A stretch of DNA of 50,389 nt from a virus. Position numbers and translations under genes: made by a program. The DNA lies in the IMG/VR virus record IMGVR_UViG_3300030098_001962, positions 1 through 50,389 of that record. The stretch is one strand, 5' to 3'. This document shows positions 1 to 8,091 of the stretch, piece by piece. Every line of letters begins with the position of its first letter. Within the stretch, counting starts at the first letter, position 1. The notes under the pieces are model-generated. The model worked only from the letters and a program-made list of their open reading frames with translations. It did no database searches and had not been told where the DNA came from.

Positions 1-2475
1 TGACTTAGTTGATAAGTTTGAGTCGGCTAAGGCTATACTTTGAGGCGCTTTGGCAGGAGTATCGGTTGACGCAAGTGGTAAATAATTTTCAGGGCACAAA
101 GTAAAATCTAACTTAGGTTCTGCAACTGTGCCTTCTTCTGTATCACCTTCTAAATCGCCTTCAGTAAAACCAAAGTTCTCAGGCATGTCAATTTCTATTT
201 TACCTCCGGGTGAGTAAATGTCTAAATCACCCGCATCTAAAGCAGTATGAATAAGATCGAGAATCGATGTCGAGCCAGTTACAATCGTACTTACATCAGG
301 TACAGTCTTAGTTACCATTATTGATGGCCCGTTCATACTTAGTTTTACAATAGCGCCAGTAGTATCAGCAGATTGAAATGCTGAATCAGTAGCGGCACTA
401 AATGTCACCTTCTTAGTGCTATGATTCAGTGTAGCAGTAATCGATGTGTCAGTTGTCGCAGGTGTACTTCCAATAGAAAAATCAGTAGCAGGTAGTACGG
501 CTCCATCTTTGCCAAACGATTTGATACTTTCTAACTTGATAATAGTAGATGTACTAGTGAATGAAGAGTCTATCCTAGATGCAGCAGCAACAGGGAAGTT
601 GGTCGCACTGTGACAAACTGCATTGTAATGTATTTGTATGAATGGTGCATAGTCATAAGTAGACAAAGAAGGCAAATCAAGTATAGCAACCCTTGCTTCA
701 TCGGATGGAACTAAATGTCTAGCGGCTTCTGCAGAATCACTCAATGCATTAGTGCCACCAATTGATTTAAGATTAAACAGACTAGAATCAAATGTTGTGC
801 CACCTAAAGCAAGAATGCCTCTTTGTGTATCTGATATGTCACTCATGCCGTTTTCTACAACTTGTCTAACTTTGCTTTTGAAAGAAAGGTTGGTAATTTT
901 ATTAGCAGTGTGCGAATCATAAGCAGAAATCTTAGAATTGACAGGGACAGTATCTTTGATATCAGAATACTGTGATTCAAAGGTTGCAGATATAACATCG
1001 GCAGAAGCATCCAATTTTTTGTTTACTACTAAATCAGAAACAGGTGGCAGAGTACCCATGAATGGGTGACTCTTTACATGATTTAGTGTATGTCTACCCG
1101 AATGACCTATGTAAAAACCGTCACCGGGGTTAGCAGAAGATGCTGAAAACTTGTTGTAACTATCAGAATCGATTGCCATACTCATTGAAAACATAATGCC
1201 GTGATTTTCAAAATCACTTTCATCGATACAAACCTGCCCTTGTCTATGAGAAAACTGCGTACCGCTACCCTGTGGTTGGAAGTCATTGCCATTCCCCCCG
1301 TCCACTATACAATCTCCAGTTACGACAACAAAGATACCAGCATCATGTGCTTGTAGTGGCCCTCTTCTACCGTTTGATGTAGCACCAAAGTCAAGGTGAA
1401 TTGATTCTACAGTTACTGTACCTGCGCCACCGTCTATTGCCATTAAGCGCAAACGCTCAGGTGCTTTAGCGGTAGGCTTGCCAGTTGTTGAACTGTAACC
1501 AAGAGGGTTTACTATAATGTTGTAAGGTACCTTTGGAATAGAAATGTCGCTAGTAGATGTTGCGGCGTATTTCTTTACAGTGTACGAACCTTGAGAGTTC
1601 CAAGGTGCTGTCGTAGTAAAGTCAATACTTTCAGTTACTCCATCTCCTGCTAACTCTTTCGCTAAGGCTTTGGCAGCGGTGGTGCCGATATTAATTGTAG
1701 CACTTGCACTAGTCGATGCTGATATAGACGGAGTTACAACCTGCGTAGTGATAGGCTCAATAGGCTCTTCAAACCTCCAAAGTGCTATTGTATCATCACT
1801 TTTTACAGGAGCATAAGCAACTTTACCGGATGGCTTAACTCCTCTTGAAAGGTGAATTGCTTCAATGGTTCCTCTATACTCTCCACCTTTACCACCAAGG
1901 AACATGTTGGATGGATTCAATACAACTTGCTGAATCTCATCAAATGCTTTTGATACGACTAGATCGCCGTTGATATGCATAGTCAACCTTCTTCCAGTGA
2001 ATGTAACAGTTACATTCAACAATTCTCTATGTCCATCATTCAGTGCTGTAGAATCGTTTACGGCAGAGTCGAGATAATTGTATGAATTGTGAAATGCTAA
2101 ACTTGGAGAAGGAAACAAAACTCCATCCCAATAAGCCAATTCCCCATCAGGGCTGTGTACAGGCTTTGCACTATTCAATGAATATACGCTAGTAGTACCA
2201 GCAGCGACATTTTCTAAGTTGATTTCAAATGTAGCCGGAGCAGGGCTTGATGGTGTACCTACACTTAATCGCATGACATTTTCATATTCATAAACAATGC
2301 CACCACAGTCGGGCACTATCCAAGTTTCTAAAGTAAACGAGCGCAATACATTAGGCAAAGTTTTGAGGTTTTCATCGTTTTTACCATGTACAATGTTAAG
2401 ATTTGGAGGAACCAGTACACCATCAGTTATACCATTAAAGAGCAAAGCGTGGCCGGGGTCAATTAGTATAGTCAT
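1..2475 (-). CDS. Tail-tip/fibre-like protein with N-terminal LamG-type domain (partial, runs off the left edge)
   Basis: The frame is open from an ATG at 2475 to the first base, so at least 825 codons are present and the C-terminus lies outside the window. The upstream gene's stop lies just before it and GGGTG precedes the start. Residues about 45-215 look like a concanavalin/LamG jelly-roll: TLETWIVPDCGG, a central HINGDLVV strand, then MFLGGKGGEYRGTIEAIHLS, the usual LamG ending. The rest is Ser/Thr/Asp-rich beta-type sequence. LamG domains in virion proteins usually bind glycans, so a receptor-binding or distal tail role is likely from the domain and from its place after the other tail genes. 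The exact structural role is inferred. Confidence 0.8.
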   Translation of the reverse strand, partial: MTILIDPGHALLFNGITDGVLVPPNLNIVHGKNDENLKTLPNVLRSFTLETWIVPDCGGIVYEYENVMRLSVGTPSSPAPATFEINLENVAAGTTSVYSLNSAKPVHSPDGELAYWDGVLFPSPSLAFHNSYNYLDSAVNDSTALNDGHRELLNVTVTFTGRRLTMHINGDLVVSKAFDEIQQVVLNPSNMFLGGKGGEYRGTIEAIHLSRGVKPSGKVAYAPVKSDDTIALWRFEEPIEPITTQVVTPSISASTSASATINIGTTAAKALAKELAGDGVTESIDFTTTAPWNSQGSYTVKKYAATSTSDISIPKVPYNIIVNPLGYSSTTGKPTAKAPERLRLMAIDGGAGTVTVESIHLDFGATSNGRRGPLQAHDAGIFVVVTGDCIVDGGNGNDFQPQGSGTQFSHRQGQVCIDESDFENHGIMFSMSMAIDSDSYNKFSASSANPGDGFYIGHSGRHTLNHVKSHPFMGTLPPVSDLVVNKKLDASADVISATFESQYSDIKDTVPVNSKISAYDSHTANKITNLSFKSKVRQVVENGMSDISDTQRGILALGGTTFDSSLFNLKSIGGTNALSDSAEAARHLVPSDEARVAILDLPSLSTYDYAPFIQIHYNAVCHSATNFPVAAASRIDSSFTSTSTIIKLESIKSFGKDGAVLPATDFSIGSTPATTDTSITATLNHSTKKVTFSAATDSAFQSADTTGAIVKLSMNGPSIMVTKTVPDVSTIVTGSTSILDLIHTALDAGDLDIYSPGGKIEIDMPENFGFTEGDLEGDTEEGTVAEPKLDFTLCPENYLPLASTDTPAKAPQSIALADSNLSTKS

Positions 2476-2477
2476 TT

Positions 2478-4415
2478 TCACACCCCTATTACAAAGTCAG
2501 ATGCCTTCAACTTCAAAGTAAAGGCGTAATATTTGTTGCCAGCATCATAGCGTACATGTAGTTTTTCAGGAATAATCCTTATTCCACCATCATTACCAAG
2601 CGGGTCAGATAACAATGTTACGAATGTATCACCAATAAAATTACCAACAAATCCGGCAAGGGCCATTACGGCATCACCAAACTCAGTTATATTGTCAAAG
2701 AAACTATCTCCACGATCTGGAAGAGGGTCGCCACCTAAATCGCCCGGAAGCAAACCGGGTATCATTGTGTGAGATGCACTTAGGCTGTTATTAGACGAAC
2801 CCTTAGCGTCATTGTCTTGTTGCCCAAAGGTCAAAAAGAAGTTCCTTGCAGTTGGTGTGACTGCATCACTTTGTATCAAACTGTCATAAGGTATCTGTAT
2901 ACCTCTAATCAAATCTCTATTCTTTTTTGCATTCGACACTATTCCTATTAAATCTTGAACTTTGTCGCCAGCCGATTTAGAACTAACGCTAGTAGAGTTT
3001 ACAACATAACCACCTGTAAAGAACTCGACTTGAGCCAACTCGTAAATACCTGCATCAGCCACATCAAAGTTTTCAGAAGCATCGAACTGCAAGCAGGGTT
3101 CCAAAACTGAAACAAAATTGTTACTTATGGGCCTGTCCTTTTGCTTTACCTTCAACATAGGTCCACCTACTGTAACTGTAAATGCAGAGCCTAATGTTTG
3201 CCCTCCAGTAGAAGTAATGCTTCCATCTATCATAATGTCGTCTGTCAATTCTAACGCCTTCTTTACAATCAATGCTAAAGTAGATGCTGGGTTGCCATTC
3301 ACGGCATGACTTGTTATGCCGCCTATTGGGACTTTGATGTAAACATCTTGGCCGGTTCCTGCAATTCTGTTACCGTCAGTATCTGTTTCTTCATTGTGCC
3401 GACCTCTTTGAATGACGGTGGGATAAGCACCGCCGGATGATTGATTTTGAAAATCAGAATGCGCTCTGTCAGTAGAAAACACTAAGTGAACACCTAGCGG
3501 TAGGTTTCGTGTAGAAGTCATTCCATCTATTCTCCAATAATTAGGAAATATCGATATTTTTTTATTATTTAGTAATGCTTCTACTGGCGGAGCAGAAGCA
3601 ACCGTCAAGTAATAATCTACATCTTTGTAAACAGGTACACCAAGGCTATCTAATTTTATCTCCTTGATTTTTACTAAATCCCCCTCATAATCTATTACGC
3701 TACCTACTACTTGCCCTTGCCCTGTCCAAAGTTGAGTTTTATAATTGTACAAGGTAGTACCATGTGCTAGATTTACTTCAGTCCCTCCACTAAGCGTCAA
3801 TGTGCTTCCATCATCATTAGTTACTACTCCAACAAATGTACCGTTAGATAGATGTATTCTTTGGCCTATGGAAATCTGAGAGGTGCCTCCTGAGACTGCT
3901 ATGCTAGTTGAACCTGCAGCGTAAGTACCCGATGATGGATGATTGATTGTAGTTCCAGTCTGTGCATCCCTTATTGTATCACTTATTTCTCTTGTTTCAT
4001 TAAATTGCGTGTGGACAGGGGGTGTATCAAATATGTCAATCATATCAGTTATTTCATCAGTTCGGCTTATGTCATCTTTGAAGTTTACTTTTACAAAATT
4101 ATCCAAAGCACGAGGTATAGGTGAAAGATTAGAAGTAGGTACGATTGATGCAAAATTGAATACAATGTCTCCTCCTTCAAAACTAGGCTTGGTTTTTTCT
4201 ATGTCAAATGATGTACCTACTTCGTCTTGAAATATACCACCTATTTCGATGTCGATCTCGGGTATGTTCGTGTCAATTGCAACTCTACCAACTATGTTAT
4301 TAGGAGTAGGGAAGGCAGATGCATTGCGATTTACAGTAACATCTAGTGACTGTGCCTCTAATGGTATCTCCATTAGATTGTCAGGTCCAACAATTAGTCT
4401 GATTGGTAAAGCCAT
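2478..4415 (-). CDS. Distal tail/baseplate-type structural protein, paralogue of the next upstream gene
   Basis: A 645-residue protein starting at an ATG preceded by GAGGAGATACT. Three blocks match the neighbouring 841-residue protein. At the N-terminus, an SAF..P block is followed by AIDxN and an E(I)xGxFxDE stretch. A KSAGDKVQD(L/I) block is followed by IQIPYD. At the C-terminus, an HVxxDAxxKxYxFxLK strand closes the protein. This marks tandem duplication of a tail structural gene. The middle contains beta-rich repeats typical of phage tail proteins (SIGQRIHLSNGTFVGVV-type). No enzymatic motif was seen. Position downstream of the tail tube, chaperone and coiled-coil genes supports a tail-tip location. 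The specific baseplate role is not established. Confidence 0.8.
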   Translation of the reverse strand: MALPIRLIVGPDNLMEIPLEAQSLDVTVNRNASAFPTPNNIVGRVAIDTNIPEIDIEIGGIFQDEVGTSFDIEKTKPSFEGGDIVFNFASIVPTSNLSPIPRALDNFVKVNFKDDISRTDEITDMIDIFDTPPVHTQFNETREISDTIRDAQTGTTINHPSSGTYAAGSTSIAVSGGTSQISIGQRIHLSNGTFVGVVTNDDGSTLTLSGGTEVNLAHGTTLYNYKTQLWTGQGQVVGSVIDYEGDLVKIKEIKLDSLGVPVYKDVDYYLTVASAPPVEALLNNKKISIFPNYWRIDGMTSTRNLPLGVHLVFSTDRAHSDFQNQSSGGAYPTVIQRGRHNEETDTDGNRIAGTGQDVYIKVPIGGITSHAVNGNPASTLALIVKKALELTDDIMIDGSITSTGGQTLGSAFTVTVGGPMLKVKQKDRPISNNFVSVLEPCLQFDASENFDVADAGIYELAQVEFFTGGYVVNSTSVSSKSAGDKVQDLIGIVSNAKKNRDLIRGIQIPYDSLIQSDAVTPTARNFFLTFGQQDNDAKGSSNNSLSASHTMIPGLLPGDLGGDPLPDRGDSFFDNITEFGDAVMALAGFVGNFIGDTFVTLLSDPLGNDGGIRIIPEKLHVRYDAGNKYYAFTLKLKASDFVIGV

Positions 4416-4424
4416 AGTATCTCC

Positions 4425-6950
4425 TCAAATTATTACATTAGCCGCTACAAACTTCAAAGCAAACTCATAGGCTTTCATTTCTGCATCTCGGTGCACATGG
4501 AAGTCAGTGATTATACCATGTATGCCATTTCGCCTACTGTCATCATGTTCAGGTGCATAATCTTTAGATGCGTGGGTGTCATTACTCACTGCCATCTTTT
4601 CAAATGTTGGTGCATCATCAGTCATAACCCAGTGGTTTCTTTGTGCAATTTGTGCATCCAAATTGCTGTTACCTTTAGTTACACCCGTATCATAAGGTAT
4701 CTGTATAGCATAAATGTAATCGCTGTTATCTCTCTCACCGTAAAACGGATCGGTGACAAACTCTCCTATTTGCGATACAAACCTTCCGATAGAATTGTTA
4801 TTAGCAGCGGTGTCAAAATTATTGCTATTACCAAGTATACCCAAGATATCTTGGACTTTATCACCAGCAGACTTGACTTGTTTACCAGCCTTGCCTCCTG
4901 TGAAACCTTGCACCGTAGGTAAAGTACCGACTCCAAAATTATGACGGATTTTATTATTGACTGTGCCAAGTGATGTAGCGTGGACCTGAGTTATCTCTAG
5001 TCGTGTTTCAAATCCATCTCCGCTCTTTTTGATAGCAGTTGTAAATACCTTATCTATCGTTTTGTTACCAGCGGCATTTACTGCTCGCTCACTTATTTCT
5101 AATGTAGATGTCAATAACTTTGACAACTGATAAGTAATAAACTCGTCTGCTCTTTTTCCATCACCATTTATGTTAGCGTGTGTAGGTATTTGCGTTTTGC
5201 CTTCTGTCCTTGCAACGGTGTTTTGATATGCTGGGTAGTTGACATAACTCAAAGTCTGACCTAAAGCAGTAATTTCTGTAAATGCATTTTCTATAGGTAA
5301 AACCAAAACAGGCCCACCATAGGAAGATGACTCGTGCTCAGGTCCTAAGTTTTCGCACGGTGCCAAGTGTATTTCATCATTAGTGCTTATACTAGCACCT
5401 AACCCTGCTACTACTTCACAAGTTATTGAAGATGCACCTAGCCCTGTAACTTTGAGCAACAAATCAACTTTATCAGAATTAACCCTGTAAGAGCCATAAG
5501 TAGTAGGTTCCTTAATTTTGATATGGTAGTCTGCAGAACTGTTTGTCAATTCTATCCACTCTCTAGGATCTCCTCCTGAAACATTAATTGATGTAACTGT
5601 GCTGCTACCACCAACTGTCAGCCCAGTCATGTGCCTAGACTTATTTACAAAGCCATAAGGTTCGTTTTTAGATGCTACCCTTTGAGCATCAAATACTACT
5701 CTTACAGAGTCAGCATCTTCTTGGAAATTGAAAAACTTGTAACGATGTTTTCCACCCAAAGCACCAATCAAAGGTATGTTATATTTGCTTGAAAGGTAAC
5801 CTTCTACTTGGAACATTTCATCAAGAGATAAGTTCCTATTGTAAATTACAATTTCATAAATGCTTCCAACAAATGGATTAGAGGTGCTACTGTCACTTGC
5901 ACCTATGAATGTAGTAGCGGCATCTGAATTGTTGTAAGCAGTGCTATGTGTTGCTTTGAACTCGCCGTTTTGAAATAGTTGTTTAGTACCACTTGCAGGT
6001 ACTCTTGCTGCAATTATGTTAGGTGAGTTTATCGAAACTGTTCCGTTGCCGCTTTCTAAAGTAGCAGTACCTGAATTATACACATCTAATTTGGCTTCGT
6101 TTTCAGAGCCAGTCATGTTGTAAAATAAAGCATAGCCTTCGTTAGTAGTTTCTCGACTAACGATTATAGATTGAGCAGCACCATTATCATTGTATGTCCG
6201 AGCAACTGCAAAGATAGTCACATCAGCAGGGTTTAGATTAGCGTTAAAGGTAATGTCAAACCTTGATGAGCCATCAAAGTAAACATAAGGTTGTCCACCT
6301 ATACCATGGTCCCTGTAAATCGGAGAGCCAACTTTGTTTGCAGTTATGCTAGAAACAGAATCCACCCAAGTATTCACTGTGGCTCCATGAGTTAATGCAC
6401 CACCTACCATATTAGTTGCAACTAATGAGTCTGCGTTAAATCGTGCAACAAGTCCCGAAGTTATAGGCAACCCGCCAGTTGCTGTTTGGTTTTGCTCAAC
6501 CCAATATGCAACTGGAAATGACATATGTTTACCTTGCCACTTTTGCCAATCCGCTTTTCTTTTTCTTCTTGGTAAATGAATTGATGTCGGGTTACCTATA
6601 GTTCCTGATTTATTACCAGCGCTTTTTTTACCTTGCTTACCACCAGCATTGGCTTCAGCGTAAGCCTCTACTGCATCTTGGTCGAACAAAGTCTGAGTAT
6701 GGTTGAAATCAACCACGGCCTTTGCCTGCGATGATGCTTCTTGACCTTCATCGTCAGTAAACACACCTTGTATCTCAAATCCAACAACTGCTTGGTTTAG
6801 ATCGATTGCCATTTTCTTTGCGTCAGCCAAAGGTATACCAAAGGCAGACTGTTGTCTTTCTACAACCATGTCGATGCTAGTCGCATCTAGGGAGATAGTA
6901 TTACCATTTTCTTGTACTAATCGTACAGGTACTCTCTCCCCATCAGCCAC
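4425..6950 (-). CDS. Tail-tip structural protein with internal LamG domain
   Basis: About 841 residues. An AGGAG lies 9 nt before a GTG at 6950; an in-frame TTG at 6956 is possible but sits too close to that site. The N- and C-terminal blocks match the 645-residue neighbour (SAF..P, KSAGDKVQDILGIL, IQIPYD, final HVHRDAEMKAYEFALK). Residues about 165-400 are a LamG/concanavalin-like insertion: YVYFDGSSRFDI, DVTIFAVARTYND, TTFIGASDSS and FVGSIYEIVIYNRNLSLDE, a typical closing strand. The paralogue lacks this insertion, so the domain was gained or lost in one copy. Glycan or receptor binding on the virion is inferred from the domain type. Confidence 0.8.
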   Translation of the reverse strand: MADGERVPVRLVQENGNTISLDATSIDMVVERQQSAFGIPLADAKKMAIDLNQAVVGFEIQGVFTDDEGQEASSQAKAVVDFNHTQTLFDQDAVEAYAEANAGGKQGKKSAGNKSGTIGNPTSIHLPRRKRKADWQKWQGKHMSFPVAYWVEQNQTATGGLPITSGLVARFNADSLVATNMVGGALTHGATVNTWVDSVSSITANKVGSPIYRDHGIGGQPYVYFDGSSRFDITFNANLNPADVTIFAVARTYNDNGAAQSIIVSRETTNEGYALFYNMTGSENEAKLDVYNSGTATLESGNGTVSINSPNIIAARVPASGTKQLFQNGEFKATHSTAYNNSDAATTFIGASDSSTSNPFVGSIYEIVIYNRNLSLDEMFQVEGYLSSKYNIPLIGALGGKHRYKFFNFQEDADSVRVVFDAQRVASKNEPYGFVNKSRHMTGLTVGGSSTVTSINVSGGDPREWIELTNSSADYHIKIKEPTTYGSYRVNSDKVDLLLKVTGLGASSITCEVVAGLGASISTNDEIHLAPCENLGPEHESSSYGGPVLVLPIENAFTEITALGQTLSYVNYPAYQNTVARTEGKTQIPTHANINGDGKRADEFITYQLSKLLTSTLEISERAVNAAGNKTIDKVFTTAIKKSGDGFETRLEITQVHATSLGTVNNKIRHNFGVGTLPTVQGFTGGKAGKQVKSAGDKVQDILGILGNSNNFDTAANNNSIGRFVSQIGEFVTDPFYGERDNSDYIYAIQIPYDTGVTKGNSNLDAQIAQRNHWVMTDDAPTFEKMAVSNDTHASKDYAPEHDDSRRNGIHGIITDFHVHRDAEMKAYEFALKFVAANVII

Positions 6951-6952
6951 TT

Positions 6953-7375
6953 TCAACCACTCCTGCTAAATCCACTTTGGTTAAGCGGCCCACCAATTTT
7001 AGAGCGCAACTCTTTCTGAACCATGGCACTAATTTCCTTAGCCAACGCCTTCTTGTCACTTCTATCTGTCACGCCACTAACATCTATACGGAGATTAACA
7101 GTAATGTCACCCGGAGATTCTTGAGTAGCGCCTCCGCCCATCTGCGTTCTTTCAGTGGAAGGACTTGTCAATTGATTGAAGCCATCAGTTCTACTAGTTT
7201 GTCTAAGCGATTCTCTAAGGTCATTGCTGTGCGCTTTAGTCATAGCCATGGAATTAGTAAACTTGTCCATCTGCTCCTGCAGAGCCTTCATGTTTTTCTG
7301 CGCCTCTTCAGTGTAATCCTTGAAGTTCTCCATTGCTTCTACAGTTCTAGGGTCAATATTGCCGTCTACCATCAT
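6953..7375 (-). CDS. Short coiled-coil tail protein, tape-measure-like C-terminus
   Basis: 140 residues from an ATG preceded by GGAGGGGAT. The first half is a charged helix rich in Gln, Lys and Met (residues 10-65), likely coiled coil. The C-terminus has DITVNLRIDVSG, then a helix ISAMVQKELRSKIGG ending NQSGFSRSG, which resembles the ends of many tail tape measure proteins. It follows the chaperone pair, the normal tape-measure position, yet it is far too short to span a long tail by the usual length rule. Either the tail is short, the ruler is encoded elsewhere (the 1376-residue coiled-coil gene is a candidate), or this is a tape-measure partner. The resemblance is by eye. Confidence 0.65.
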   Translation of the reverse strand: MMVDGNIDPRTVEAMENFKDYTEEAQKNMKALQEQMDKFTNSMAMTKAHSNDLRESLRQTSRTDGFNQLTSPSTERTQMGGGATQESPGDITVNLRIDVSGVTDRSDKKALAKEISAMVQKELRSKIGGPLNQSGFSRSG

Positions 7376-7641
7376 ATCCCCTCCAGTGGGGGCACCATGT
7401 CATACCCCAAGTAAACTGCGTTTGCAGAAGCCTCAGAATCATCATTAGATGCCTGCGCCCAATACAAAAGTTGCTTGGCATCTTCAATGTTCAATTCTCT
7501 CACTTCATTCAACCCCATGTTATAGTGTGTCATCAAAAGGTACTCCATCCCTTCTCGTTGGTAGCGAAGTCGGTCACTAACGGGTCGCCCGTTGATGAAA
7601 TGTTTGATTTTGCCGACTTCGGCTCCCGAAAAAGTAACCAC
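7372..7641 (-). CDS. Second reading frame of a tail assembly chaperone pair (T-like), probably made by -1 frameshift
   Basis: An 89-codon frame overlaps the end of the 120-residue gene by about 110 bases in the -1 frame. Its nominal start is a GTG without a good ribosome-binding site. The sequence continues as a helical, acidic protein (YLLMTHYNMGLNEVRELNIE, then YWAQASNDD). Two overlapping frames between tail tube and tape-measure-type genes is the classic layout of lambda G/GT-like chaperones. I therefore read it as the extension of a fused product covering 7372-7895 rather than a free-standing gene. The arrangement is seen directly; the frameshift is inferred. Confidence 0.6.
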   Translation of the reverse strand: MVTFSGAEVGKIKHFINGRPVSDRLRYQREGMEYLLMTHYNMGLNEVRELNIEDAKQLLYWAQASNDDSEASANAVYLGYDMVPPLEGI

Positions 7642-7895
7642 TCCATCACCTCGTTAGGCTCAGGAAGCAGCGCTGCTAATGCTGCGCCCTCAGAAGGAGA
7701 TATGTGTTCTATATCAAATTGCGAATCGTATGCTAACCAATGAGTAAATGCATGTCGCCAATAGGATGAAAAGTCTAAACTGCCGTCAGATAATAACGGT
7801 GCTACGGCTTGAACATCAAAGAAAGTTAATTGTTTTGTTTTAACTTCTATTTCTTTGCCATTTATTTCGATTTTATTCTTCTTCTCCTGCGACAT
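7533..7895 (-). CDS. Tail assembly chaperone, first frame (G-like)
   Basis: 120 residues from an ATG after an AGGAGAAG stretch, overlapping the upstream 69-residue gene by 23 bases. It begins with a basic strand (KNKIEINGKEIEVKTKQLTF), then a helical core with HAFTHWLAYDSQF and PNEVMEWLLF. Short proteins of this shape next to the tail tube act as chaperones on the tape measure. The last ~36 codons overlap another open frame in -1, which suggests a longer frameshifted form. Family assignment rests on gene order and the overlap, not on a clear sequence signature. Confidence 0.65.
   Translation of the reverse strand: MSQEKKNKIEINGKEIEVKTKQLTFFDVQAVAPLLSDGSLDFSSYWRHAFTHWLAYDSQFDIEHISPSEGAALAALLPEPNEVMEWLLFREPKSAKSNISSTGDPLVTDFATNEKGWSTF
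7606..7634 (-). promoter_or_regulatory. Candidate -1 ribosomal frameshift zone
   Basis: Within the overlap of the two chaperone frames the coding strand has CTTTTTC (plus coordinates 7628-7634) and GCAAAATC (7606-7613). In each, a zero-frame TTT or AAA codon can re-pair after slipping back one base and enter the second frame. Neither is a perfect XXXYYYZ heptamer in the zero frame, so the exact site is uncertain. Confidence 0.35.
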
Positions 7896-8082
7896 ACTTA
7901 CTCACTGTGTCCTCGGATGCAGCCGAATCGGGGGCATCCTTTGAAGCAAGGTGAGCGAATGGATCGTCACTGGCCCTCCCTGCTTCAGGGTCGAAGAGGT
8001 ATTCTCCACCTTCTTCTTCTTCATCTTCTACAATATCAAGTTCAATACGAGGATGAAGAGGTTTCCAAAACTTCATCGGCAT
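7873..8082 (-). CDS. Small acidic protein of unknown function
   Basis: 69 residues, starting MPMKFWKPLHPRIELDIVED, then a run of glutamates and an acidic, Ser/Ala-rich tail ending YVAGEEE. No domain is recognised. It lies between the tail tube gene and the chaperone pair, overlapping the latter by 23 bases, so it is probably co-translated with them. The strong acidity could suit an assembly factor; this is only a guess from context. Confidence 0.65.
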   Translation of the reverse strand: MPMKFWKPLHPRIELDIVEDEEEEGGEYLFDPEAGRASDDPFAHLASKDAPDSAASEDTVSKYVAGEEE

Positions 8083-8091
8083 ATTATCAAC

